From NCBI GenBank assembly GCA_949295005.1, contig CASFJL010000007.1, positions 1-51,039 of the forward strand: a DNA stretch of 51,039 nucleotides. Direction: 5' to 3'. The notes beneath the pieces were generated by a model, which was not told the origin of the DNA, did no database searches, and worked only from the letters and a program-made list of their open reading frames with translations. The stretch is from an uncultured Pseudomonadota bacterium. GTDB taxonomy: Bacteria > Pseudomonadota > Alphaproteobacteria > RF32 > CAG-239. Made by a program: the position numbers and the translations under genes. Each line of letters begins with the position of its first letter. Position 1 is the first letter of the stretch. This document shows positions 1 through 8,232 of the stretch, one piece after another.

Positions 1-184
1 ATATGTTGATTTTGTTGAAAAGTAACAGATAGGTTGTTTTCATAATAATTTTATTGTACAGCAATATGCAACAGCAAAAATTTAAAAATAACAAAACGCT
101 CGCAAAAGCCTTTTCTTTTGCGGCTAAAATTGCGCTTGTTCGCAGAATATGTCTCAATCCTTGTTCTGACATTGTTCCACCCAT
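1..184 (-). CDS. possible truncated ORF running off the window edge
   Basis: An ATG at 184 opens a frame with no stop to base 1 (61 codons). The first part of the product (MGGTMSEQGLRHILR) looks protein-like. The rest is rich in Leu, Phe, Cys and Asn, as translated AT-rich spacer would be. A good promoter lies upstream (TTGCTG, 17 nt, TATAAT), but no clear ribosome-binding site precedes the ATG. It matches no family I recognise and may be non-coding. Confidence 0.18.
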   Translation of the reverse strand, partial: MGGTMSEQGLRHILRTSAILAAKEKAFASVLLFLNFCCCILLYNKIIMKTTYLLLFNKINI

Positions 185-213
185 TGCTGTTACAATACTT
201 TAACCTTAAATTT

Positions 214-242
214 ATTATACTAAATTTTGGTTAATGCAGCAA
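214..242 (-). promoter_or_regulatory. sigma70-type promoter reading toward the window start
   Basis: On the minus strand TTGCTG (242-237) and a perfect TATAAT (219-214) are separated by exactly 17 nt. It would drive the doubtful ORF at 184 or a short RNA. No protein evidence supports its target. Confidence 0.35.
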
Positions 243-253
243 GTTTTTTTTAT

Positions 254-331
254 GAATTTTTTCAAGGCACAACCGCTCCGCCAAGAAAGAAGAGAGCATC
301 GCGGTTTTAAGGCACTGACAGAGCGGCAGTC
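254..331. repeat. intergenic direct repeat, copy 1
   Basis: About 78 nt that recur at 486-564. They share a core of about 30 identical bases beginning TCCGCCAAGAAAGAAGAG, then GCACTG and CGGCAGTC in the same order. The copies differ by scattered substitutions and one length change. No coding frame is kept between them, so this is a non-coding repeat family or an old duplication. Confidence 0.75.
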
Positions 332-385
332 CAGCTGATGCGGTCAAGCTGACTTCAGCTTGGCTGGTGGCAGCCAAAACCATAA

Positions 386-450
386 TGTCATGCTGAACTT
401 GTTTCAGCATCTCATAAAGCAAGAGACCCTGAAACAAGTTCAGGGTGACA
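386..450. repeat. palindromic intergenic element (28-nt arms)
   Basis: Left arm 386-413 (TGTCATGCTGAACTTG...) and right arm 423-450 (...AGTTCAGGGTGACA) are inverted copies matching at 24 of 28 positions. Each arm also folds by itself: ATGCTGAA/TTCAGCAT on the left and ACCCTGAA/TTCAGGGT on the right. The differences between arms are paired, so each small hairpin stays perfect. A further half copy (TTCAGCATGACA) lies at about 466-477. Similar TCA-CTGAACTTGTTTCAG palindromes are dispersed in many alphaproteobacterial genomes; I recall this as general knowledge and did not check it. Confidence 0.75.
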
Positions 451-485
451 GTCTGAGAGGTGTGTTCAGCATGACAATAAGGAAA

Positions 486-564
486 GAAATTTTTTCAAAG
501 TACGATTCCTCCGCCAAGAAAGAAGAGAGCATCGCGGTTTCAAAGCACTGTCCACACGGCAGTC
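486..564. repeat. intergenic direct repeat, copy 2
   Basis: Second copy of the element at 254-331, same orientation, about 232 nt downstream. The palindromic element lies between the two copies. Confidence 0.75.
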
Positions 565-582
565 AAACTAATGGGATTAAAC

Positions 583-626
583 GTCCCACGTTTGTGGCTT
601 CAGTTTGCGTCCCTAGTTTGTGGCTT
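583..626. repeat. two-copy 18-nt tandem repeat
   Basis: GTCCCACGTTTGTGGCTT (583-600) recurs as GTCCCTAGTTTGTGGCTT (609-626), 16 of 18 identical with a 26-nt period. It ends 7 nt from the glgA stop codon. No function is evident. Confidence 0.6.
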
Positions 627-632
627 AATCAA

Positions 633-2669
633 TTATACTTGACCAGTTTTAAGCAAATTAAAATATTTATAAACCGAGCCGTTTTCAATATCCCAACTAA
701 AATCTTTGTGCATGGCGGCTTGTTGCATTTTTTTGATTTTTTCTGGTTTGTGAATATATGTATTAATGGCATGATTAAGTGTTTCAGCATAAGCATTTTC
801 ATTGGTTTTAACGCGTCTTGCGGTAATATTGTTTCCATATACATGTTCTTTTTTTGCAAAAAAGACTTCTGTCCTAAAACCATCAACACCTTCTTCAATT
901 GTATCAACCAAGCCACCTGTTGATGTTGCCACCGGCAAAGCACCTTTGGCCATAGCTTCCATTTGAGTCAAACCACAAGGCTCAAATCGAGAGGGCATCA
1001 TATAAAAATCAGCAGCCAACTGGATGGCATAGGCAAATTCATCTTTATATCCTCTAAAGACATAAATTCTTTTTGCCGCCAGAGGGTTAATTTCTGCCAC
1101 TTTATCTTTAAGGTTGGTTAAAATCTTAAAATAATTAATATCACCGGCGCCGCCTAGCACAAAAATCGGATATTCACGATATGTATGGTTTTCTAAAACA
1201 CTCAAAATCGCTTTGGCGGCAATATCATAACCTTTTTGTTCAACCAAACGGCTGGTTGCACAAAAAACAGAAACTTCTTCCGGATTTTTTACTGTTTTTT
1301 CAATATCATTAAATTTATAAATATCAATCAGCGGAATAACAGAATTTTTATATTCTTTATCTTTGGCAATTTTAGAAATGAGCTTTATAAATTCAATTTT
1401 ATTATGGAGTTTGACTTCTAAATGATTTTCATCAAAATACTTAAAGTCAGTTGTTTTAAAATAAGCGTTAATGTCCTCAATTTTATTTTTGAGAGGGGCG
1501 ATTAATTTTTTGTCATATCCATTAACAATACCATAAAAGTTACGGTGGTCTTTTCTAATTTTTAACACATCTCTAAAATCAAAACCCAAAGATTGTTCTT
1601 TAGAAACTTCTTCCATATAATTTTTAGAAACGGTAATCACTCTGTCTGCCAAGAAAATATTGCATGCAGCCTGATTATAAGTGTCTGCCACAATTAAACT
1701 GTTTGAGGTGCGAGAATTTCCGTTTTTGATGGCTTTGGCATTTTTTAAAACCAAAGAAGATAAGTTTTCATATAAAGAATTGAGGATTCTTGCCGTGTTT
1801 TCATAATCCCACCCCTGATATCCCAAGTGATGCGCAATATAAATTACGGGGATGGTTCTAAGTTTGTGAGCCATTTTATCATCCATAAGACCGGCCTCAG
1901 CCTGAGCCGTTGAAAAATATTTGGTCAAACCGGCAAGAGCGCCACTGTGCCAATCATTTGCCAAAAGCACGTTTGGAGCTTTTATTTCAGAACAATGACC
2001 TTGTAAAATTTCTTTCAATAAAACATAAACGGCTTTTGAGAAAAAAGCAAAACGCTCCACCTCATTAATATTAAATTCATTCAAAACATAACAGCCGTCT
2101 TGAGCGGAAATATTTTTTTCACTGGGGTTGATAGAAAAAAATCGAGGACAATCTAAAAAGATGTAGTCCGTATTTTCATATTTTGCGGTATAAATATTTA
2201 CCTTAAATTTGCTTAAAGAAAAACGGTTTCCATAAAAAGGAACCGTAATGTTTTTTATTTTTTTGACAGCAACACTTTTTCCTTCTGCGCCATAAAAGAT
2301 ACCTTTTTCCAGAAAAGATTTTTTCTTGCCGGTATCACCCAAATAAAGAGGTGTAACTACTGTAAAAGCATGACCTTGAGCACCAAATGTTTGGTTAAAC
2401 ACTTCCGGCAATTCAGAAGCCACCATACCCAAGCCGCCCCATTTCATAAAAGTTCCGGTTTCAGCAGATACCATCCAAGCATTAACAATATCTATTTCAG
2501 GCCAATTTCTTTTGCCCATACATTGTTTTTTTGATAAATTTTGAATTTCTTTGAGTCTTGACTTATTAACAACGGGATAAACAACAGAAAACTTTTTCTT
2601 TTTATTAAACTTCTTATCAAGAGGTTTATACTGCTCATCAAAATCTGCGATGGCAACATTATTATTCAT
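633..2669 (-). CDS. glgA: glycogen/starch synthase (GT5), long form
   Basis: Transfers glucose from ADP-glucose (possibly UDP-glucose) to the non-reducing end of alpha-1,4-glucan in the cytoplasm. The N-terminal GT5 loop appears as KWGGLGMVASELPEVF near residue 75. The C-terminal lobe has SRLVEQKGYD and PSRFEPCGLTQMEAM near residues 555-575, followed by STGGLVDTI; these are diagnostic of GT5 synthases. The start at 2669 is chosen because GGAAGG lies 10 nt upstream; an in-frame ATG at 2693 has no such site. At 678 residues it is longer than the roughly 480 of typical bacterial GlgA, with about 60 extra N-terminal residues and internal insertions. No glgB, glgC or glgP is adjacent. Confidence 0.93.
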   Translation of the reverse strand: MNNNVAIADFDEQYKPLDKKFNKKKKFSVVYPVVNKSRLKEIQNLSKKQCMGKRNWPEIDIVNAWMVSAETGTFMKWGGLGMVASELPEVFNQTFGAQGHAFTVVTPLYLGDTGKKKSFLEKGIFYGAEGKSVAVKKIKNITVPFYGNRFSLSKFKVNIYTAKYENTDYIFLDCPRFFSINPSEKNISAQDGCYVLNEFNINEVERFAFFSKAVYVLLKEILQGHCSEIKAPNVLLANDWHSGALAGLTKYFSTAQAEAGLMDDKMAHKLRTIPVIYIAHHLGYQGWDYENTARILNSLYENLSSLVLKNAKAIKNGNSRTSNSLIVADTYNQAACNIFLADRVITVSKNYMEEVSKEQSLGFDFRDVLKIRKDHRNFYGIVNGYDKKLIAPLKNKIEDINAYFKTTDFKYFDENHLEVKLHNKIEFIKLISKIAKDKEYKNSVIPLIDIYKFNDIEKTVKNPEEVSVFCATSRLVEQKGYDIAAKAILSVLENHTYREYPIFVLGGAGDINYFKILTNLKDKVAEINPLAAKRIYVFRGYKDEFAYAIQLAADFYMMPSRFEPCGLTQMEAMAKGALPVATSTGGLVDTIEEGVDGFRTEVFFAKKEHVYGNNITARRVKTNENAYAETLNHAINTYIHKPEKIKKMQQAAMHKDFSWDIENGSVYKYFNLLKTGQV

Positions 2670-2682
2670 TACACAACCTTCC

Positions 2683-2694
2683 ATTGTTAACAAT
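2683..2694. promoter_or_regulatory. 12-bp perfect palindrome upstream of glgA
   Basis: ATTGTTAACAAT, a perfect palindrome, lies 14-25 nt upstream of the chosen glgA start. Symmetry and position suit an operator, but an AT-rich 12-mer can arise by chance. Confidence 0.25.
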
Positions 2695-2746
2695 TAAGAA
2701 TAGATTCGTTTAAGTAGAGCTTGCTGAACAAAATTTACTTAGACTA

Positions 2747-2775
2747 TTGACTTGTGATACAATTATCACTAGATA
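2747..2775 (+). promoter_or_regulatory. possible grpE promoter with operator-like palindrome in the spacer
   Basis: TTGACT (2747-2752) and TAGATA (2770-2775) are 17 nt apart. The spacer holds GTGATA-CAAT-TATCAC (2754-2769), a perfect 6+6 palindrome. The -35 is good and the -10 is weak. It is not a CIRCE element (the HrcA operator). Confidence 0.35.
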
Positions 2776-2818
2776 TCTAAATATAGAAGAAAGAACTCAA
2801 TTTGTAAAGAGGAAAGGT

Positions 2819-3427
2819 ATGAGTAAAAACAAAAATAAAGAGCCCGAATTTGCAGAAAATATTGCAGAAGAATCTCAAGAAAAAAATCAAGATTTGGCAG
2901 CAGAGTCAATGGTTGAAGAAAATTTGGAAGAGAATGCTGAAATGCAAGATTTTTCTCAAGTTGAAAAAGACAATATTGAAGCTTTGCGTCTTGAAAATGC
3001 ACATCTGAAAGATGAATATTTAAGAGCTTTGGCTGAAAGTGAAAATACCAAAAAACGCTGCGCTCAAGAGATAGAAAAGAACAACAAATATGCCATTTCT
3101 TCTTTTGCCAAAAATTTATTAAGTGTGGCAGATAATCTGCACAGAGCCATTGAAGCAGCTGCGCAAAACGCTGAAAACTGCCAAGATTTGCTCAAAGGCG
3201 TTGAGATGACAGAAGCTGAGTTGATGAAAGTGTTCAACAAGCACGGCATTACCAAAATGGAAGTTATGGACAAACATTTTGACCCCAACTTTCACCAAGT
3301 TATTCAAGAAGTTGAAGACAAAAGCAAACCAAACGGCACAGTTATTGCTGAACTGCAAACCGGTTATATGATAAACGACCGCATTTTGCGAGAAGCTATG
3401 GTTGTGGTTTCTAAAGGCGGGGAATAA
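2819..3427 (+). CDS. grpE: nucleotide exchange factor GrpE
   Basis: Cytoplasmic co-chaperone that releases ADP from DnaK. The N-terminal 60 residues are acidic and low-complexity. They lead into a long coiled coil (DEYLRALAESENTKKRC). The C-terminal beta domain keeps the GrpE signature HFDPNFHQVIQEVED and TVIAELQTGYMINDRILREA. The start at 2819 follows AGAGGAAAGGT; in-frame codons further upstream have no ribosome-binding site. At 202 residues it is family-typical. dnaK is not adjacent. A bidirectional terminator separates it from convergent ftsK. Confidence 0.96.
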   Translation: MSKNKNKEPEFAENIAEESQEKNQDLAAESMVEENLEENAEMQDFSQVEKDNIEALRLENAHLKDEYLRALAESENTKKRCAQEIEKNNKYAISSFAKNLLSVADNLHRAIEAAAQNAENCQDLLKGVEMTEAELMKVFNKHGITKMEVMDKHFDPNFHQVIQEVEDKSKPNGTVIAELQTGYMINDRILREAMVVVSKGGE

Positions 3428-3451
3428 AAAGAAAAAATATACATACCAAAA

Positions 3452-3486
3452 CTGCCGATTTTTTTATCAATCGGCAGCTGTTTTTG
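3452..3486 (+). terminator. rho-independent terminator after grpE
   Basis: CTGCCGAT (3452-3459) pairs with ATCGGCAG (3470-3477), followed by a T-rich tract. The same stem could serve ftsK on the other strand, where TTTT follows it. Confidence 0.8.
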
Positions 3487-3507
3487 TTGATAATTTGGTA
3501 GGTAAGC

Positions 3508-5778
3508 TTATAAAACCTCTCGACGTCCCACATGGTCGGCAGCAGATACCACACCTTCTTCTTCCATACGTTCGATTAAAGAAGCGGCACGGTTATAACC
3601 AATACGGAGTTTGCGTTGAATATAAGAAGTTGAGGCTTTTTTATCATTGCGGACAATTTCCACGGCTTGCATATACAAGTCTTCATCGCCGCCGTCTCCG
3701 CCACCCATAGCTGTTTTATCAAAGACAGCTCCGCCGGAACCTTTCTCATTGAGTTCTCCTTCAGTCACGCCTTCAACATATTCCGGCTCTTTTTGAGATT
3801 TTAAGAATTCAACCACTTTTTCCACTTCGCTGTCTTTAACAAAACTGCCATGAACACGAAGAGGTCTTTGACCGGCAGGCATATAGAGCATATCACCCAT
3901 ACCAAGGAGCTGTTCGGCACCTTGCTCACCCAAAATGGTGCGGCTATCAATTTTTGAAGTTACTTGGAAGCTGATACGCGTTGGAAAGTTTGCCTTAATT
4001 GTACCGGTGATAACATCCACAGACGGACGTTGGGTTGACATAATAAGGTGCAAACCGGCAGCACGAGCCATTTGTGCCAAGCGTTGAATGGCGGCTTCCA
4101 CTTCCTTACCGGCCACAAGCATCAAATCGGCCATTTCATCGACCACGATTACGATGTAGGGCAACGGTGTTAAATCTAAATCCTGCTCTTCATAAATCGG
4201 CTGTCCGGTTTCTTTATCAAATCCGGTCTGAACGGTACGTGTAACCTTTTCTCCGCTGGCTTTGAGCTCTTTGAGTTTTTGGTTATAACCGACAATATTG
4301 CGTACATTGAGTTTGGCCATCGCACGATAACGGTCTTCCATTTCTCGAACTGCCCATTTCAAACCGATAACCGCTTTGGCAGGGTCTGTAATTACCGGTG
4401 TGAGCAAATGCGGGATTCCGTTATACATGGAGAACTCAAGCATTTTCGGGTCAATCATGATGAGTTTGCATTCATCGGGGCGCATTCTGTAAAGCAAAGA
4501 CAAAATCATTGAGTTCACACCCACAGATTTACCGGAACCGGTGGTACCGGCAACCAGCAAGTGCGGCATTTTGGACAAGTCGGCATAAACATTACGTCCG
4601 CCAATATCTTTACCCAAAACCACATTAAGGATATTTTTAGATTCATCAAAAGCCTTGTCTTCAAGAAGTTCTCTGAGCCATACGGTTTCTCGTTTTGCAT
4701 TCGGCATTTCAATACCGATGGTATTAGACCCCGGAACCACGGCAATACGAACAGAGACCACAGACATTGAGCGCGCAATATCATCTGCCAAACCGATAAC
4801 ACGGGCGGTTTTGGTACCCGGAGCCGGCTCTAACTCATACAAAGTAACCACCGGACCGGGGCGCACTTTAACAATTTTGCCGTTAACCCCAAATTCTTGC
4901 AAAACATTTTCCAAGTCTCTGGCAATGGCTTCAAGCTCTTTTTCATTAACTTGACCGGCATTTTTATCTTTGACCATTGAGAGCAAATTAACACTTGGTT
5001 TTTGATAACCGTCATCAGTTGTTTTGCTTTTGGTTTTATTTTTAACGGAATTAATTTCTTTTTCAGAAGAAGATAAAGAGGGTTCTTTTTTCTCTTTAAT
5101 TTTTTTAGTTTTAACCACACGTGTTTCATCATCCAAATGGCGGTGAAAATATCCAAAATTAAATATGGCCTTGCAGCATTTTGCCAAAAGCAAGCAAAAT
5201 TTTTGTATGTTGTTTGCCATAATTTTTAACCAAGCCCACCAGTTTTTATAAGTAATGCCAACGGCAAAATCAAAGGCAAGAATTGTTAATACAAATAAGA
5301 TAAAAGCAAAAATATAAGTTCCGTAAGCATAAACATAAATTTGCTTAAACAATGTTAATAAATGTCTGGCAAAAAAGACGCCGATATTTCCGCCGATTTT
5401 TCCAAGTCCTAAAGTTTGCGGAACCAAACTAAATAAGGTTGATAAGCTCAAAAGTCCAAAGAAAAAAGCAAAAATCCGACTATAAGGGTTGAGAACCTCT
5501 CTTAACTTTATCATATGATAACCCCACACCATGGGCGCAATTAAGAAAATGGGTAGAGCCCAACCAAACCAAGACAAACAAAAATCGGCGCAAGAGGCTC
5601 CCAAGCCGCCTAAAAAGTGATTGATATTATCAGAGGCTGTATTGTAAGCAGAGTCAGAAGGGTCAAAACAAAAACCACTGACAAACATAAATACTGCGGC
5701 TGTTAATATAATAAGACCAACAGAACGAATAAGCAAACGTGAAGCAAAACTTTTTTCTTTTTTCTTTTTTTTAGCCAT
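3508..5778 (-). CDS. ftsK: DNA translocase FtsK
   Basis: Septum-anchored ATPase that pumps chromosome termini through the closing septum and activates XerCD at dif. The N-terminal 180 residues hold about four membrane segments. A short charged linker (about residues 205-260) follows. The motor has Walker A GTTGSGKS near residue 410 and Walker B IVVDEMADLM near 546. The C-terminal winged-helix gamma domain (ASTSYIQRKLRIGYNRAASL...HVGRREVL) binds orienting DNA sequences. At 756 residues it is a compact, alphaproteobacterial-type FtsK. A start at 5793 is also possible; neither has a strong ribosome-binding site. xerD, its partner, is in the same window. Confidence 0.96.
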   Translation of the reverse strand: MAKKKKKEKSFASRLLIRSVGLIILTAAVFMFVSGFCFDPSDSAYNTASDNINHFLGGLGASCADFCLSWFGWALPIFLIAPMVWGYHMIKLREVLNPYSRIFAFFFGLLSLSTLFSLVPQTLGLGKIGGNIGVFFARHLLTLFKQIYVYAYGTYIFAFILFVLTILAFDFAVGITYKNWWAWLKIMANNIQKFCLLLAKCCKAIFNFGYFHRHLDDETRVVKTKKIKEKKEPSLSSSEKEINSVKNKTKSKTTDDGYQKPSVNLLSMVKDKNAGQVNEKELEAIARDLENVLQEFGVNGKIVKVRPGPVVTLYELEPAPGTKTARVIGLADDIARSMSVVSVRIAVVPGSNTIGIEMPNAKRETVWLRELLEDKAFDESKNILNVVLGKDIGGRNVYADLSKMPHLLVAGTTGSGKSVGVNSMILSLLYRMRPDECKLIMIDPKMLEFSMYNGIPHLLTPVITDPAKAVIGLKWAVREMEDRYRAMAKLNVRNIVGYNQKLKELKASGEKVTRTVQTGFDKETGQPIYEEQDLDLTPLPYIVIVVDEMADLMLVAGKEVEAAIQRLAQMARAAGLHLIMSTQRPSVDVITGTIKANFPTRISFQVTSKIDSRTILGEQGAEQLLGMGDMLYMPAGQRPLRVHGSFVKDSEVEKVVEFLKSQKEPEYVEGVTEGELNEKGSGGAVFDKTAMGGGDGGDEDLYMQAVEIVRNDKKASTSYIQRKLRIGYNRAASLIERMEEEGVVSAADHVGRREVL

Positions 5779-5840
5779 AATCACATAACCCATAAAATAA
5801 ATCTTTATAGGGACAATAACAAATAATTATCAAAATATTA

Positions 5841-6302
5841 TTAATATTCTAATGAGCTATAATCAGGATTATGCATACCTTGCATATATTTTGGGTCTGT
5901 TTGCTTGATTAAGATGGCTTTTTTTATCAAAGCCATGGTGTTTTTCTTTTCTTCTTCGGAATAGGGTTTTGATTTTCCGTTCCAAGCAGGGTGAGGCCAA
6001 TCCGGATCTGTTTTTTTACGAGAAATAATATGGACGCAGAGTTGAGGGCAGATATTTCCTAGAATTCCGACGTTAGTTTGTTCACAAGAAAAATTTTCAG
6101 ACATAACTTCTTCACACAAATCAATTTCCCTCATTAATTGTAGTCTTTCTTCCATGCAAAGAGAGAGCATATTTTTTGCGTGAGCCACTTTGGGGACTAA
6201 GATAATCCACGGATAAAAAGCATTGTCTTCCAACAACACTTTACATAATTTCAAGTCAACAATCTGAGCTTTTTGAGCCAAGTCAGGATATAATTCAAAC
6301 AT
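5841..6302 (-). CDS. HIT-family protein with a reduced histidine triad
   Basis: Resembles the short HIT proteins of alphaproteobacteria (nucleotidyl hydrolases or transferases acting on dinucleoside polyphosphates or AMP conjugates). The C-terminal motif, normally HxHxH, reads QLCVHIISR. Only the central, nucleophilic-type His survives; the first is Cys and the third is Ile. The motif is followed by DPDWPHPAWNG, as in this subfamily. The ATG at 6302 is preceded by AGGCGG; the upstream TTG at 6314 lacks a site. It is 154 residues including Met and stands alone, divergent from fabD. Activity may be altered. Confidence 0.78.
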   Translation of the reverse strand: MFELYPDLAQKAQIVDLKLCKVLLEDNAFYPWIILVPKVAHAKNMLSLCMEERLQLMREIDLCEEVMSENFSCEQTNVGILGNICPQLCVHIISRKKTDPDWPHPAWNGKSKPYSEEEKKNTMALIKKAILIKQTDPKYMQGMHNPDYSSLEY

Positions 6303-6468
6303 TTTCCGCCTCAATAAAATATTTACTAAAAAAGCATATAAACTCTAATTAATTAATATGTAATTAATAAAGAAGAGTGATTCAAGTTTATAAAAGGCTT
6401 TAAATACTTGACTTTTTTATTCTATCAGATAATGCTTTTTCTGATATTAATAATAAGGAAGACAATGA

Positions 6469-7419
6469 ATGACTAGAGCTTTCGTATTTCCCGGACAAGG
6501 ATCTCAATTTGTCGGCATGGGAAAAGAATTGGCTGAAAATTTTAAATCAGCAAAAGAAGTTTTCGAAGAAGTCAATGAAGCCTTAAATCAAGACTTATTC
6601 AAAATTATGATAGAAGGTCCGGAAGCGGACTTAACAATGACCAGCAACGCACAACCGGCTTTGATGGCAAACTCTATGGCTGTTGTCAGAGTTCTTGAAA
6701 AAGAATTTGGCATCAACCTCAAAGAAAAAGCCTCTTTTGTTGCCGGACACTCTTTAGGTGAATATTCCGCTGCTTGCGCTGCCGGTGTTTTCTCATTGAC
6801 AAACACGGCAAAATTATTGCGCACCCGCGGTGATGCCATGCAAAAAGCCGTTCCGTTAGGAGTTGGCGGTATGGCTGCCGTTATTGGTCTGAGTGCAGAA
6901 AAAGTACACGAATTGGCAGATGCTTGCGCTGATGAAAACAATGTATGCGTTTGCGCCAATGATAACTCAGACGGACAAATCGTTATCTCCGGACACATGG
7001 GCGCCATTGACAAGGCTGTTGAAATTGCAGGACCTGAATTTGGTGCCAAACGCTGCTTAAAACTCCCCGTAAGTGCGCCTTTTCACAGCCCGTTGATGAA
7101 GCCGGCTGCCGAAGTTATGGCCAAAGCCTTGCATGAAGTTGAAGCACATGATGCCAACATTCCGTTGATTGCCAATATTTTGGCTTCTGCAATCAGCAAA
7201 AAAGAAGAAATTATCCAACACTTGATTGAACAAGTAACAGGCTCTGTTCGCTGGAGAGAAAGTGTTGCTTATATGAAGAATAACGGCGTAACCGATGTTG
7301 TAGAGCTCGGTGCCGGTAAGGTTTTGTCTGGTCTGGTTAAAAGATGCGACAAAGAAATTAATGCAATTTCGGTTGGAACTGCCGCTGAAATTGAAGAATT
7401 GGCTAAAAGTTTAATTTAA
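6469..7419 (+). CDS. fabD: malonyl-CoA:ACP transacylase FabD
   Basis: Loads malonyl groups onto acyl carrier protein for type II fatty acid synthesis. Family features are the N-terminal FPGQGSQ loop, the nucleophile elbow GHSLGEYS with Ser95, the Arg-containing loop around LLRTRGDAM and the catalytic His in APFHSPLM near residue 206. AAGGAAG precedes the start. An earlier overlapping ATG at 6465 is closed at once by TAG. It sits 15 nt before fabG and is surely co-transcribed with it. Its 316 residues are typical. acpP and fabF, common partners, do not follow. Confidence 0.96.
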   Translation: MTRAFVFPGQGSQFVGMGKELAENFKSAKEVFEEVNEALNQDLFKIMIEGPEADLTMTSNAQPALMANSMAVVRVLEKEFGINLKEKASFVAGHSLGEYSAACAAGVFSLTNTAKLLRTRGDAMQKAVPLGVGGMAAVIGLSAEKVHELADACADENNVCVCANDNSDGQIVISGHMGAIDKAVEIAGPEFGAKRCLKLPVSAPFHSPLMKPAAEVMAKALHEVEAHDANIPLIANILASAISKKEEIIQHLIEQVTGSVRWRESVAYMKNNGVTDVVELGAGKVLSGLVKRCDKEINAISVGTAAEIEELAKSLI

Positions 7420-7434
7420 ATAAGGAAGACAAAT

Positions 7435-8172
7435 ATGTTTGAATTACATGATAAAGTAGCTTTGATTACCGGTGCTGCCGGTGGTTTAGGTGACAAAATT
7501 GCTCGCACTTTGCACAAACAAGGCGCAACTTTGGCTTTGACCGATATGCGTGAAGAACCCATGCTCAAACTTAAAGAAGAATTGGGTGACCGCGTAGAAG
7601 TTTTCACAGCTAACTTGACCAACGCAGATGATGTTAAAAACTTGGTAGCTAAAGTTGAAGAAAAATTGGGCCGCATTGATATTTTGGTAAACAATGCCGG
7701 CTTGACCAGAGACAACTTGTTCATGCGCATGAGCGATGAAGATTGGCAATTGGTATTGGATGTTAACCTTTCAGCAGGTTTCAAATTGGCAAAAGCAGCT
7801 GTTCGCGGTATGATGAAACGTCGTTTCGGCCGCATCATCGGTATTGCATCTGTTGTTGGTGTAACAGGAAACGCCGGCCAAGCAAACTACTCTGCATCTA
7901 AGGCTGGTATGATTGCCATGAACAAATGCTTGGCCCAAGAAGTTGGTTCTCGCGGCATTACCGTAAACTCAATTGCTCCGGGGTTCATCCGTACCCCGAT
8001 GACCGATGTTTTGCCAGATGATGTTAAAGCTGCTTTGCTTGCAAAAATTCCTGAAGGCAAACTTGGTGAAGCTCAAGATATTGCAAATGTTGTTGCTTTC
8101 TTGGCATCAGACGAGGCTCAATACATCACCGGTCAAACCATCAACATCAATGGTGGAATGGCCATGATTTAA
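7435..8172 (+). CDS. fabG: 3-oxoacyl-[ACP] reductase FabG
   Basis: NADPH-dependent reduction of beta-ketoacyl-ACP, the first reductive step in fatty acid elongation. It is a classical short-chain dehydrogenase: cofactor loop TGAAGGLG at residues 12-19, the NNAG motif at 86-89, and catalytic Ser139, Tyr152 and Lys156 in IGIAS...NYSASK. The C-terminus ends TGQTININGGMAMI, typical of FabG. AAGGAAG lies before the start. Codon use is more GC-rich in third positions than in neighbouring hypothetical genes, suggesting high expression. It is closed by a strong terminator. Confidence 0.96.
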   Translation: MFELHDKVALITGAAGGLGDKIARTLHKQGATLALTDMREEPMLKLKEELGDRVEVFTANLTNADDVKNLVAKVEEKLGRIDILVNNAGLTRDNLFMRMSDEDWQLVLDVNLSAGFKLAKAAVRGMMKRRFGRIIGIASVVGVTGNAGQANYSASKAGMIAMNKCLAQEVGSRGITVNSIAPGFIRTPMTDVLPDDVKAALLAKIPEGKLGEAQDIANVVAFLASDEAQYITGQTININGGMAMI

Positions 8173-8192
8173 GGTTTTAGTCTTATAAAAAT

Positions 8193-8232
8193 AAAAAAAG
8201 CACTTGTTCAAATAAGAGCAAGTGCTTTTTTA
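8193..8232 (+). terminator. strong bidirectional terminator between fabG and the GNAT gene
   Basis: AGCACTTG (8199-8206) pairs with CAAGTGCT (8219-8226), flanked by A7 on one side and T6 on the other. It can terminate both convergent genes. Confidence 0.9.

Noticed and set aside
360..923. Open frame of 187 codons on the plus strand across the repeats
   Set aside because: It runs through the palindrome and antisense into the conserved 3' end of glgA. The product is Phe/Cys/Ile-rich with no known motif and no ribosome-binding site.
6408..6433. TTGACT and GATAAT upstream of fabD as a promoter
   Set aside because: The spacer is only 14 nt, too short for a sigma70 promoter; the true fabD promoter was not located.
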